A stretch of DNA of 37,981 bases from Deltaproteobacteria bacterium UBA2409 (GTDB lineage: Bacteria; Bdellovibrionota_C; UBA2361; DDRT01), in NCBI GenBank assembly GCA_002343185.1, contig DDRT01000008.1, positions 674 through 38,654 of the forward strand, given 5' to 3'. Positions 30,289 to 37,981 of this stretch are shown piece by piece. The first letter of the stretch is position 1. Every line of letters begins with the position of its first letter. Below the pieces are notes generated by a model. The model saw only the letters and a program-made list of their open reading frames with translations. It searched no databases and was not told the origin of the DNA. Made by a program: the position numbers and the translations under genes.

Positions 30289-32457
30289 ATGGCAGCGCCT
30301 CTACCGCCATTTGTTCAGGATCTTAGCTTAACATTAGCAACAGCTGGCGCTGTTGTTATAGTTGCACAGAAATTAAGAATTCCTCTTATTATTGCATATA
30401 TCTTAGCAGGACTAGCTGTAGGTCCTCAGATTGGACTTCTTCCGACAGTTCTAGACCCTCACCACATTCAGGTGATGGCGGAAATTGGTCTCATATTTCT
30501 GATATTCGGGATAGGACTCGAATTTAGTTTTAGAAAATTAATCTCTCTAGGGCCAGCTCCAATTTTGATAGGAATACTCGCGACAGGAGGGATGATAATT
30601 CTTGGAGCCCTTTTTGGTACTTTATTATGGCTTCCAGAGTCGGCATGCCTAACTCTTGGGGCACTAGTGTCTATGTCATCGACTGGAGTGATTGTAAAAA
30701 TTGTCCAAGAGAAAAGGCTTCAATCATTTGTCTTTGCACAGATAGCGATTGCGGTACTGATCGTTGAAGATCTCTTTGCAATTATAATTCTTCTTCTATT
30801 ACCCATGATTGCTGGCTCAAATCAAGGCTCAGTAGTAACCGAATTGAGTAAAATTCTCGGGGTCAGCGTACTATGGATCTTTCTTGGAACTATTCTAGTT
30901 CCATCTATTATTGAGAGAATAAAAAAACTTTTGACAGACGAAGTGCTTTTAATTGGATCAATAGGACTGTGCTTAGGAGCTATATATGCAACCTCTTTTG
31001 TTGGCATCTCATCAGCTTTAACAGCATTTCTTACGGGTTCCATTTTAGCCGAGTCCTCTGTACATGAGCGGATAGAGCATCTAACACGACCCGTAAGAGA
31101 TCTATTTGCCGCGCTATTCTTCGTAGCAATGGGAATGTTAGTTGTCCCTTCTCTTGTAATAGAGAATTTCACCTTAATATTAGCAATTACAATTCTTATT
31201 ATTGTTGGTAAAAGTGCCCTTGTGGTCATCTCAGGAATTCTTGTTGGTAAGCACTTAACTGATTCTATAAAGTCAGGATTCTTGCTTTGTCAGATAGGAG
31301 AATTTTCAATCATTCTGGCAGCTCTTGCGGTTTCTATGGGAGTACTTGATTCGGAGTGGAATGCAATAATTATTTCTTCTGCGATAATCACAACCTTATT
31401 TACTCCAATAATGGTATTCTGGGGCCCTACAATTTCCAAGAAAGTAGAGAAGCGCCTACCAAAAAAAATAAAAACGTCCCTTTCCCAGTATTATTACTCT
31501 TTAGCCCATCTTCAAGAATCAAACTTAACAGCGAAAGAGAAACTTAAAGCTCTGATCACTTTCAGCTTTAATGGACTCCTAGTTTTTGCAATCTTTACTG
31601 TAGTAAGCTTGCTTCAAGGTGATGACACAGGATGGATTCAGGATTTTGGATTACTATTTCTAGCCTCATTACTTTCATCGCCTTTTTTGTGGATGATGAT
31701 TCGCGCAAGCAGAATAAAAGAAGGAGACCCCGGCCAACGTTACTCATTTCTGCCCAACATACTTTATAGCATACTTACCGTTCTAGTTTATTCTTTCTTG
31801 AGTCATCAGCTAATCCCGGACTGGCGTAGCTTAATCCCAGTTGCTGCACTGATAGGAGTTTTATTAATAGCCTTCCGGTCAAAGTTACAAGATGTAAACC
31901 TCTGGTTATTTAGACAACTTTCTCCTAAACATGTCTTAGGTGAGATTCAATCTGAGGTTTCCTTAGGCCCATGGGATGAGCATCTCACGAGCGTAAAAGT
32001 GAGTGCAAATTGTGAAGCAGTTGAAAAAACTCTTTCTGAGCTCGATGTCAGGAACCGGTTTGGAATTAATATCATCATGCTTAAACGTGGCAATAAACAG
32101 ATCGTAGCCCCATCAGGAGATACTAGACTACTCCCTGGAGATTCAGTTCTCATTCTAGGGACTGACAATGAAGCTGCCCTTTTTGATCAGTTCGTCTCTG
32201 GCACTGATATACACTCTCCCACAGACGAGCCGTTATTTGAGCTCACCTCTATAAAGGTAGAGAAAGGATCAAAATGGGACAATCAGACTATCAGCTCTTT
32301 AAATCTTTCATCTCAGATTAGAGCAGTAATTGTTGGTGTTGAAAGAGGTGGTGAGCGGGTCTTATCTCCTCAGGCCGACTTCGTTCTTAAAGCAAAAGAT
32401 TTCGTCTGGCTAGTGCTGGATAAAGCAAAGCTTGGAGAGTTAAAGGAGATGTTGTGA
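30289..32457 (+). CDS. CPA2-type (Kef/Na+:H+) antiporter with two RCK-C domains
   Basis: This is a 722-residue cation/proton antiporter. The membrane part (about 10-400) shows the CPA2 pattern: PLIIAYILAGLAVGP, EIGLIFLIFGIGLEFS, SMSSTGVIVKIV, and IAVLIVEDLFAI with the ion-binding Asp region. Additional helices run to about 530. The C-terminus has two RCK_C-like ligand domains (about 555-640 and 650-720), with no Rossmann RCK_N visible between. The ion (K+ or Na+) cannot be told. The ATG at 30289 directly follows the TAG of the preceding gene, and the only Shine-Dalgarno-like sequence (AGGG) lies within the inserted repeat. Confidence 0.9.
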   Translation: MAAPLPPFVQDLSLTLATAGAVVIVAQKLRIPLIIAYILAGLAVGPQIGLLPTVLDPHHIQVMAEIGLIFLIFGIGLEFSFRKLISLGPAPILIGILATGGMIILGALFGTLLWLPESACLTLGALVSMSSTGVIVKIVQEKRLQSFVFAQIAIAVLIVEDLFAIIILLLLPMIAGSNQGSVVTELSKILGVSVLWIFLGTILVPSIIERIKKLLTDEVLLIGSIGLCLGAIYATSFVGISSALTAFLTGSILAESSVHERIEHLTRPVRDLFAALFFVAMGMLVVPSLVIENFTLILAITILIIVGKSALVVISGILVGKHLTDSIKSGFLLCQIGEFSIILAALAVSMGVLDSEWNAIIISSAIITTLFTPIMVFWGPTISKKVEKRLPKKIKTSLSQYYYSLAHLQESNLTAKEKLKALITFSFNGLLVFAIFTVVSLLQGDDTGWIQDFGLLFLASLLSSPFLWMMIRASRIKEGDPGQRYSFLPNILYSILTVLVYSFLSHQLIPDWRSLIPVAALIGVLLIAFRSKLQDVNLWLFRQLSPKHVLGEIQSEVSLGPWDEHLTSVKVSANCEAVEKTLSELDVRNRFGINIIMLKRGNKQIVAPSGDTRLLPGDSVLILGTDNEAALFDQFVSGTDIHSPTDEPLFELTSIKVEKGSKWDNQTISSLNLSSQIRAVIVGVERGGERVLSPQADFVLKAKDFVWLVLDKAKLGELKEML

Positions 32458-32460
32458 GTT

Positions 32461-32736
32461 TTGGGGGTCAGGATACTTGGGGGTCAGGCCGGGAGGCCTG
32501 ACCAGGCAACTGCTAGCATCTGTCTGGTCAGGCCTCCCAATGCCACTTACATTCAATTCTAAATTATCAGTGCTTGATAACTGATTTTTGAACACAGAGT
32601 GCTCAGAGTTTCACAGAGTTATCCAAAACAAACTACTCTGCGTAACTCTGAGACCTCTGCGTCCTTAAGTTTTACCAAATTAAATTATACACTTACGCCA
32701 TGAAGGTAAGTGGCATTGGTCAGGCCTCCCGGCCCC
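32461..32736. repeat. Nested palindromic repeats after the antiporter gene
   Basis: A GGTCAGGCC-rich palindrome (left arm 32479-32505, second arm 32524-32538) starts a few bases after the antiporter stop. It is followed by AATGCCACTTAC (32539-32550). About 155 bases later GTAAGTGGCATT (32706-32717) and another GGTCAGGCCTCCCGGCC (32718-32734) close the structure. Between them lies the second CAGAG-type repeat. The arrangement looks like one palindromic element inserted inside another, between convergent genes. Confidence 0.85.
32591..32662. repeat. CAGAG-type palindromic repeat, copy 2 (inverted relative to copy 1)
   Basis: Left arm CACAGAGTGCTCAGAGTTTC and right arm ACTCTGCGTAACTCTGAGAC are imperfectly complementary. 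The reverse complement of the whole aligns with 27991-28054. Like copy 1 it is between convergent genes. Confidence 0.85.
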
Positions 32737-32746
32737 AAAAAACTTT

Positions 32747-33616
32747 TCAATCATACCTCTGACTTGGATCTGGTATACTGTAAGTCTTAACGTTACCGTC
32801 CTTTAGTTTAACCTCAACAACTAGATCCTTCGGATACTCTGCTCCTGGTTTCGTAAATCGAAAATGCTCCCTATCTCCATTCGCTACACTACTAAAGGAG
32901 CCCTTCTCTATCTCCTCACCAGTTAAGCTCTTAAGTACTAGTGACTCGATGTTGCCAGTCATCTCTTTTGGAAGAAGAACAACAAGTGTTCCTCTGGTTT
33001 CAGAGATAGGTTTAAATAAGAATCCTTCAGCACCATCTAATGGATTTCCAGAACCACCTGGAATAGCCCCGGAAGCTGGAGTAATTCCATCAAGCTCTCT
33101 CATCTTAGCTGCTTCTTTTGCAAATGATTCAATCTTCTCTCTGGCCTTTTCTAATGCCTGATTTATCTCGAGAAATGCTATAGTTTCATCTCCCTCTCCA
33201 CCCCGACCATCGTAAAGGGCATCGATATTGTCATCTAGCTGCGAAGCTGCGAAAGCTTCAGAGTAAACTTTGTCTGCATCTTCTTTGCTTATAACTTCAG
33301 CATCTCTGATTGATTTAAGGGCATTTTTTGCGGCATCTTCCCAGAATATATATCCATCCGCCCTCGTTTTAGCCGCAACTTCTTTATCTAAAGCTTCTTT
33401 ATATTTACCAGCAGCTTCATCACCAAAAAGAACCTTCAATCGTTCCTGAATAACAGAGGCAAAGAGTTCCTCTTCATTAACATTATTTGCCTTTTCTACC
33501 TTTAAAAGTGCCTGAACATAGGCTGCAAAATCACCCACGCCTTCGGTTGGTTTCGGTGGCTGAACCCCTTGATTTAACTTAAGATCTGTATTGGTCTTAT
33601 CAATATTATCAATCAT
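32747..33616 (-). CDS. Hypothetical protein, 289 aa
   Basis: Function not recognised. The ATG has a strong Shine-Dalgarno (AAGGAGGAG). There is no signal peptide. Residues about 25-175 are acidic and helical (NVNEEELFASVIQERLKVLF, then EDADKVYSEAFAA). A Gly/Pro linker (ASGAIPGGSGNP) follows, then a beta-rich C-terminal domain (GTLVVLLPKEMTG ... DLVVEVKLKDGNVKTYSIPD). The acidic composition and domain form would suit a secreted or surface-structure protein, for example flagellar, but nothing proves it. It is divergent from the DUF4124-like gene. Confidence 0.78.
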   Translation of the reverse strand: MIDNIDKTNTDLKLNQGVQPPKPTEGVGDFAAYVQALLKVEKANNVNEEELFASVIQERLKVLFGDEAAGKYKEALDKEVAAKTRADGYIFWEDAAKNALKSIRDAEVISKEDADKVYSEAFAASQLDDNIDALYDGRGGEGDETIAFLEINQALEKAREKIESFAKEAAKMRELDGITPASGAIPGGSGNPLDGAEGFLFKPISETRGTLVVLLPKEMTGNIESLVLKSLTGEEIEKGSFSSVANGDREHFRFTKPGAEYPKDLVVEVKLKDGNVKTYSIPDPSQRYD

Positions 33617-33707
33617 CGCTCCTCCTTGATGGCTGATTGTCTACATCAGTTAAAAGCAATCACTATGCCAACTTTCGAAAGAACGTTATTCTCGGTAGAA
33701 TTAAAAA

Positions 33708-34106
33708 ATGCTCAAAGTTTCAATCATAATTCTACTTACCTCACTTTGCCTTGCGCAACGATTCAGATACATCGATTCTGCAGGTAATATTATATTCGTA
33801 GATAGCATTAGCGAAGTGCCGCCTAAATACCGAGACCAGGTTCTACCCCCAACCCCTACTCCTATAACCGATCCAAAGCTAATAAAAAAAATGGAACGTG
33901 AGCAGAAAAAAATAAAACCAACAAAAGCTCCTAAACCTACTAAAAAACCAAAAGCCACTAAAACTCCAAAACCATTAGTACTTCCTACAATAGCTAAACC
34001 ACTGGCCACAGTTTTACCAACTAAAATTCCACCTCTCTCTGAGCCTGCCCCATCTCCATTCACATTACCTGGTATAGTCCCTGAGCATGGAACTGAGTCC
34101 AATTAA
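33708..34106 (+). CDS. DUF4124-like exported protein with Pro/Lys/Thr-rich tail
   Basis: Signal peptide MLKVSIIILLTSLCLA is followed by RFRYIDSAGNIIFVDSISEVPPKYR, which has the Y-D-x-G-N-x-x-(F/Y)-V/T-D layout of DUF4124 (quoted in part: YIDSAGNIIFVDS). Residues 46-125 are low-complexity, rich in Pro, Lys and Thr (TPTPITDP, KPTKAPKPTKKPK), probably an extended periplasmic spacer. Its 3' end overlaps the aminotransferase start by 20 bases. An antisense ORF across the same stretch is an artefact of the repetitive composition. Confidence 0.7.
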   Translation: MLKVSIIILLTSLCLAQRFRYIDSAGNIIFVDSISEVPPKYRDQVLPPTPTPITDPKLIKKMEREQKKIKPTKAPKPTKKPKATKTPKPLVLPTIAKPLATVLPTKIPPLSEPAPSPFTLPGIVPEHGTESN

Positions 34107-35787
34107 AGCAGTCGAATTAGCTGCGTCTAAAATTCCTGGAGTGGTTTCACTTGCCCAAGGAATCCCAAGCTTCGACACCCCAAGCGTGATAAAACAGTTC
34201 GTTTCGGAACAGCTTCTAACTGGTGCTTGTGACAGATATTCGCTTACAACTGGACTTCAGATTCTTAGAGAAGAGATCGCTCTTTCATTATCTCCTCTGA
34301 AATACGATCCAGATTCTGAGATTATCATTACGGTCGGAAGTATCGAAGCTATATCGGCATCTTTACTTTCAATTTTAGCACCAGGCGATAATGTTATAAT
34401 TCCATCCCCCAGCTATGCCTCTTACCAAGGAGCTGTAAAGCTTGCTCGTGGAATTCCTAAATTTGTTCCACTTGATGAAGATAGAAATTTTGATTTTTCG
34501 TTAGAACTTATATCTGATGCGATTACTCCAAAGACTAGAGCAATTCTAATCTCTAATCCTAACAACCCTACCGGAACAATATATTCATCATCAGCCCTAA
34601 AGGAACTGGTAGAATTAGCTGAAAAGCACAATCTAATAATTATATCAGACGAGGTTTATGATCAGTTTTACTACAATGATCATATTCACCAAACACCAGC
34701 CTCATTCTCTAAAGATAGAGTAATAAGGGTATGTTCGTTTTCAAAATCATATGCCATGACTGGCTGGCGGGTTGGATTCGTTCATAGCGATAAGGCAAGA
34801 ATTTCTAATGTTCTTAAATATCACGACGCGATGGTGACCTGTGCGCCGGTTGTCTCACAGTATGCAGCTTTGGCTGCATTAAAATATGGCAAAGATGATG
34901 TTAAAAAATTCCAAAGTGAGTTTAGGTCAAGAAGAGATAGGATGATCAAGTGGCTAGATTCATTATCTGCTTATTTAGATTACCAAACCCCACAGGCTGC
35001 CTATTTTGTTTTTCCTAGAATTAAAGACTCTGTCGAGTTTTCAAGAGATAGTAGGGCATTTTGTGAAAGACTTTTAAATGAAGCAAAAGTTGCAGTAGTG
35101 CCAGGCATTGCTTTTGGATCAAGTGGAGAAGGTCATTTTCGTATTTCTTATGGCAGAACCCCCGAAGCGATCGACGAGGGGATGGAACGAATCGCGAATT
35201 ATCTTGATAAGAAAAGTTTCAAACCAAAGCCACCTAAGCCGCAAAATGCAAAGATGAGCATTCTTCAACTCTTAGCCAAAATTTTCATTAAACGGAACAA
35301 ACCTTTCGTTGTTGGAATAGCAGGGACTCATGGAAAAACTACAGCGAAAAGAGTGATTAGAGATTACTTAGAATCAGAAGGAAGAAAGGTCAGAGGAGGT
35401 GTGCTCTCTCATAACACAGCTTCGGGGCTTCCATTTTCGATTTTAGGTATAAATGTATTTTTAACATCATCTAAGGCTAAAATTATTTTTACTGCAATTT
35501 TAAGAGCTCTTTTCAAAGTAGAAAGAAATAATATTTTAATCCTTGAGTATGGAGTTTCATCAGAAAGTGAAGCAAAAGTGCTCCTATCAATCTGCAAGCC
35601 AGACTTATTGGTGGTTTTTCCAACAGATGGCAAAGATATGCCTGGTGTAGAGGAGCTAAAAAAGAGCTGCATGAATGTAAAAAGCATTGAAAGTACTAAC
35701 AGTTACGCTGAGGCTGCAGTAGAAATAGCTAAGGGTGTAAATGCGCTGTTTTCGTCAGAAAACAGGCCAGAAATATCATGTACCTAA
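34087..35787 (+). CDS. Class I/II aminotransferase fused to a truncated MurF-like P-loop domain
   Basis: Residues 1-375 are a full PLP aminotransferase: SNPNNPTG (156-163), DEVYDQF (188-194), PLP lysine K220 in SFSKSYAMTGWRVGF, and the carboxylate-binding R352 (FRISYGR). After a linker (KPKPPKPQ) residues about 391-566 resemble the start of a Mur ligase: GTHGKTTA (413-420, ATP P-loop), HNTASGLPFSILG (442-454, like the MurF N-x-x-x-G-x-P block) and LILEYGVSSESEA. The protein ends before the rest of the ligase centre and its C-terminal domain, so ligase activity is doubtful. Such a fusion is not one I know. The substrate of the aminotransferase is unknown. Overlaps the previous gene by 20 bases. 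Confidence 0.85.
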   Translation: MELSPIKAVELAASKIPGVVSLAQGIPSFDTPSVIKQFVSEQLLTGACDRYSLTTGLQILREEIALSLSPLKYDPDSEIIITVGSIEAISASLLSILAPGDNVIIPSPSYASYQGAVKLARGIPKFVPLDEDRNFDFSLELISDAITPKTRAILISNPNNPTGTIYSSSALKELVELAEKHNLIIISDEVYDQFYYNDHIHQTPASFSKDRVIRVCSFSKSYAMTGWRVGFVHSDKARISNVLKYHDAMVTCAPVVSQYAALAALKYGKDDVKKFQSEFRSRRDRMIKWLDSLSAYLDYQTPQAAYFVFPRIKDSVEFSRDSRAFCERLLNEAKVAVVPGIAFGSSGEGHFRISYGRTPEAIDEGMERIANYLDKKSFKPKPPKPQNAKMSILQLLAKIFIKRNKPFVVGIAGTHGKTTAKRVIRDYLESEGRKVRGGVLSHNTASGLPFSILGINVFLTSSKAKIIFTAILRALFKVERNNILILEYGVSSESEAKVLLSICKPDLLVVFPTDGKDMPGVEELKKSCMNVKSIESTNSYAEAAVEIAKGVNALFSSENRPEISCT

Positions 35788-35806
35788 GCGATAATTCATT
35801 ATCGCT
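35787..35806 (+). terminator. Hairpin after the aminotransferase-MurF fusion gene
   Basis: AGCGATAAT-TC-ATTATCGCT is a perfect 9-base stem starting on the stop codon. GGGTATTT follows, not a proper T-run, so it may be a weak terminator or an mRNA end structure upstream of motA. Confidence 0.35.
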
Positions 35807-35878
35807 GGGTATTTAAAACGTCATTCTACGAAAATCACTTAAGAGTTCCAATAAAACATCCGACCTCTAGGATTAGGT

Positions 35879-36736
35879 ATGTTTCTTCTAATTGGTCTTA
35901 TAATGACTATAGCCTCCGTTCTTGGAGGATACATGATGCACGGTGGTAACGTAGGCGTTCTATGGCAACCGAGCGAATTAATTATTATCGGTGGAGCAGG
36001 ATTATTTTCATTTGTAGCTTCCAATAGCCCATCAACAGTTAAGGGTCTTATTCCTGCACTAATAGCAACCCTAAAAGGAAGCGGAGTAAATAAAGAATTT
36101 TATACTCAACTCTTAGGGATGATGGCTAACGTTTTTGACGTAATGAGGCGCGAAGGCGTACTTGGAATTGAGGCAGATCTTTCGAATCCACATGAATCAG
36201 CAAGGTTTAATAAATATCCTAAAGTTGCTCACCATCATCACCTAATGGAAACCTTTACAGGTGCACTAAGACTTTTTGTTGACGGAGTTGTAAACGCTTT
36301 TGACCTAGAACGATTGCTTGATACAGAGCTCGAAACTCATCATGAAGAGGCTGGCATTATGCCAAGTGCAGTAAAAGTACTTGCAGACGGACTTCCAGCA
36401 TTTGGTATCGTTGCAGCGGTATTAGGAGTTATCTTAACGATGCAATACTTAGATCAACCTCCGACTGTAATCGGTCAAAAAGTTGCTGCTGCTCTTGTAG
36501 GAACGATGCTTGGTATTTACCTTTCGTACGGCTTTGCTGGACCGATCGGAACAGCAATGGAAAATACAGTTAAGGAGGAAAGCGGCTTATATAAGTGTGT
36601 TCAAGCTGGCTTAGTATCTTTTGCTGGAGGCGCTCCACCTCAGGTTGCATTAGAGTTTGCAAGAAAAACTATACCCTCAGCTATACGACCATCCGCTGAA
36701 GAGTTGGAAGAGATTATAAAACAAGCAAAGGGGTAA
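35879..36736 (+). CDS. motA: Flagellar motor stator protein MotA
   Basis: MotA and MotB form the proton-driven stator. The 285-residue protein has four membrane helices (two near the N-terminus, two at about 175-220). The N-terminus MFLLIGLIMTIASVLGGYM, the segment FDVMRREGVLGIEADLSNP in the cytoplasmic loop (quoted in part: MRREGVLGIEADL) and PAFGIVAAVLGVILTM with the functional prolines of helix 3 are typical. The length fits the E. coli-type MotA. AGGAT...AGG precedes the ATG. motB follows after 3 bases. Confidence 0.97.
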   Translation: MFLLIGLIMTIASVLGGYMMHGGNVGVLWQPSELIIIGGAGLFSFVASNSPSTVKGLIPALIATLKGSGVNKEFYTQLLGMMANVFDVMRREGVLGIEADLSNPHESARFNKYPKVAHHHHLMETFTGALRLFVDGVVNAFDLERLLDTELETHHEEAGIMPSAVKVLADGLPAFGIVAAVLGVILTMQYLDQPPTVIGQKVAAALVGTMLGIYLSYGFAGPIGTAMENTVKEESGLYKCVQAGLVSFAGGAPPQVALEFARKTIPSAIRPSAEELEEIIKQAKG

Positions 36737-36739
36737 CAG

Positions 36740-37897
36740 GTGGCCTCAGCTGAAAAGCCTATAATAATCATAAAGAAAAAAGGTGGTCATGGTGGTCACC
36801 ACGGTGGAGCATGGAAGATTGCTTACGCTGACTTTGTGACTGCGATGATGGCGTTCTTTATGGTGATGTGGCTTGTTAACACCGCTGATTCAGTAACTAA
36901 GAAAAACATCGCCTCTTATTTTAAACGCCCAGGGGTTTTTGAGCTTGGATCAGGAACTCCACTTGAAACAGGTGCACCTGGAATTCTTGAAGATGCCTAT
37001 GCACCTCCTCAGCCGGAGGAAAAAGATGCAGAAGATGGCGTAGTTATGAGTCCTAGAAAAAGAGGCTATCAGGAGGGACCACTTGCTAAAGGTAAAGAAG
37101 CTGAAGATGTAACTGGCCCAAGGCCTGGTGGCGTAAAGGATCCAACTTCTGGTGGAAATCCAGCACTTGATAAGAGATTTATTACTAAACAGGAAGAGCT
37201 TTTAGATGGAATCAGAACGCAGATAGAGGCTTTGACAACATCACCTGAGTTCTTGGCACTACTTGGAGCTGTTGAGTTACGTCTTGATGCTGAAGGCTTG
37301 ACCATTGAGATAATGGATGATGGAACATCAAGCATGTTTGCCGAAAGCTCTGCACAGATTCTACCTCAAGCTCAAAAAGCATTTGAAAAAATAGGGCAGA
37401 TTTTGTCAAAAGTTCCAAATGAGATCGAAGTTCATGGTCATACTGATTCAAAACCATTTTCAACAAGACCAAACGGATACTCAAACTGGGAACTATCAAC
37501 CGATAGAGCAAATGCTGCTAGAAGAATGCTTCAAACTTTTGGAATAGAGCCTTCTAGAATTAAATCAGTAGTAGGCAAATCATCAACTGAACTAAAAGTT
37601 CCAGAAGATCCCCTTGCTCCTGCAAACAGAAGGATAACCTTAAAGATGAAGATGCCTTCATCTCTTGAGGTAGATTTTAAAGAGAATCCAAGTGCTCTGG
37701 ATAATATTGAGAATCTAGCGAATGCTACTCCAACACCAAAACCAGAGGTTAAAATTGAGGCTGCTGCTGCTCCAGAAGAAGTACCCACCAAAGAACCAGT
37801 ACCAACTAAAAGAGCAAGTGATGACGTTCCAGTTGGAATGCCACGAGATAAGATCTTTGGGGATCATCCGATAATTGGACCACTTGGGTTGAGGTAA
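36740..37897 (+). CDS. motB: Flagellar motor stator protein MotB
   Basis: GTG start 3 bases after motA, with AAGGGG before it. The 385 residues contain a basic N-terminus rich in His and Gly (KKKGGHGGHHGG), then one membrane helix with the proton-binding D31 (AYADFVTAMMAFFMVMWLV). After a periplasmic linker comes an OmpA/MotB peptidoglycan-binding domain (about 215-330: EVHGHTDSKPF, NWELSTDRANAARRML, NRRITLKM). A 70-residue tail rich in Pro, Glu and Lys is longer than in enteric MotB. A large palindrome begins 9 bases after the stop. Confidence 0.97.
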   Translation: MASAEKPIIIIKKKGGHGGHHGGAWKIAYADFVTAMMAFFMVMWLVNTADSVTKKNIASYFKRPGVFELGSGTPLETGAPGILEDAYAPPQPEEKDAEDGVVMSPRKRGYQEGPLAKGKEAEDVTGPRPGGVKDPTSGGNPALDKRFITKQEELLDGIRTQIEALTTSPEFLALLGAVELRLDAEGLTIEIMDDGTSSMFAESSAQILPQAQKAFEKIGQILSKVPNEIEVHGHTDSKPFSTRPNGYSNWELSTDRANAARRMLQTFGIEPSRIKSVVGKSSTELKVPEDPLAPANRRITLKMKMPSSLEVDFKENPSALDNIENLANATPTPKPEVKIEAAAAPEEVPTKEPVPTKRASDDVPVGMPRDKIFGDHPIIGPLGLR

Positions 37898-37905
37898 AAC
37901 TACTT

Positions 37906-37977
37906 GGGGGTCAGGCCGGGAGGCCTGACCAGACAAGTGCAAGCAGCTGCCTGGTCAGGCCTCCCGGCCTGACCCCC
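37906..37977. repeat. Perfect inverted repeat, 27-base arms, after motB
   Basis: Left arm 37906-37932 and right arm 37951-37977 are exact reverse complements around an 18-base spacer. Each arm is itself near-palindromic (GGTCAGGCC-GGGA-GGCCTGACC), so the DNA can fold in two ways. The left arm is identical to 32479-32505. As with that copy, it starts a few bases after a stop codon and could act as a terminator or an exonuclease block. Confidence 0.93.
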
Positions 37978-37981
37978 GTTT

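Noticed and set aside
32461..32736. CRISPR array
   Set aside because: The repeats are palindromes of different families with irregular spacing, not a regular repeat-spacer series, and no cas genes are present.
33701..34102. 133-codon minus-strand ORF opposite the DUF4124-like gene
   Set aside because: Its Gly/Val-rich translation is the mirror of the Pro/Thr/Lys-rich plus-strand tail. The plus-strand frame has a signal peptide and a recognisable domain.

Overview
The window looks like chromosomal DNA of a Gram-negative, flagellated, facultatively denitrifying bacterium of fairly low GC content. Supporting signs are a lipoprotein signal peptide, periplasmic copper proteins, MotA/MotB, a PF02662-type iron-sulfur module and many dispersed palindromic repeats. 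I cannot name the taxon. A delta-like/Bdellovibrionota-type lineage is only a guess.

Layout. Bases 1-399 hold the 3' end of an unrecognised gene. Bases 655-9159 form a nitrogen-oxide and heme neighbourhood: nitronate monooxygenase-like gene, lipoprotein NirK fused to cytochrome c, NirV and a Sco protein (all minus strand), then NnrS (plus), HemY (minus), a heme-type radical SAM/SPASM protein (plus) and an Rrf2 regulator (minus). Bases 9251-12163 hold an anaerobic ribonucleotide reductase operon behind two NrdR boxes. Its NrdD is split: the glycyl-radical domain is a separate 56-residue ORF with its own Shine-Dalgarno. Bases 12496-20268 are one tight minus-strand operon. It contains a 51-residue membrane protein (too short for usual gene lists), a CuA subunit II, a heme-copper subunit I without the helix-VI tyrosine, a SenC/Sco protein, a cytochrome b/ferredoxin/MvhD-like fusion, a heme-copper-like paralog without the His-His CuB pair, and heme A synthase. 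The subunit order and the missing tyrosine fit an sNOR-type nitric oxide reductase cluster (norY-norS-senC) better than an ordinary oxygen reductase.

From 20.5 kb on the content is mixed: a TrhA/hemolysin III protein, SufS-SufU, a DUF4143 ATPase, two unrecognised genes with a clear minus-strand terminator, a phosphodiester glycosidase behind a good sigma-54 promoter match, a hybrid histidine kinase, a DUF3617 protein whose C-terminus is supplied by a repeat, a CPA2 antiporter, an unknown protein, a DUF4124-like protein, an unusual aminotransferase fused to a MurF-like P-loop fragment, and motA-motB.

How it works together. NirK would reduce nitrite to NO. The NorSY-like enzyme and NnrS would remove or tolerate NO. 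Sco/SenC, CtaA, HemY and the radical SAM protein would supply copper and heme, and the Rrf2 protein is a candidate NO or Fe-S sensor. No N2O reductase or NorBC is present. Three dispersed palindromic repeat families occur, mostly at gene 3' ends, and one repeat is nested inside another.
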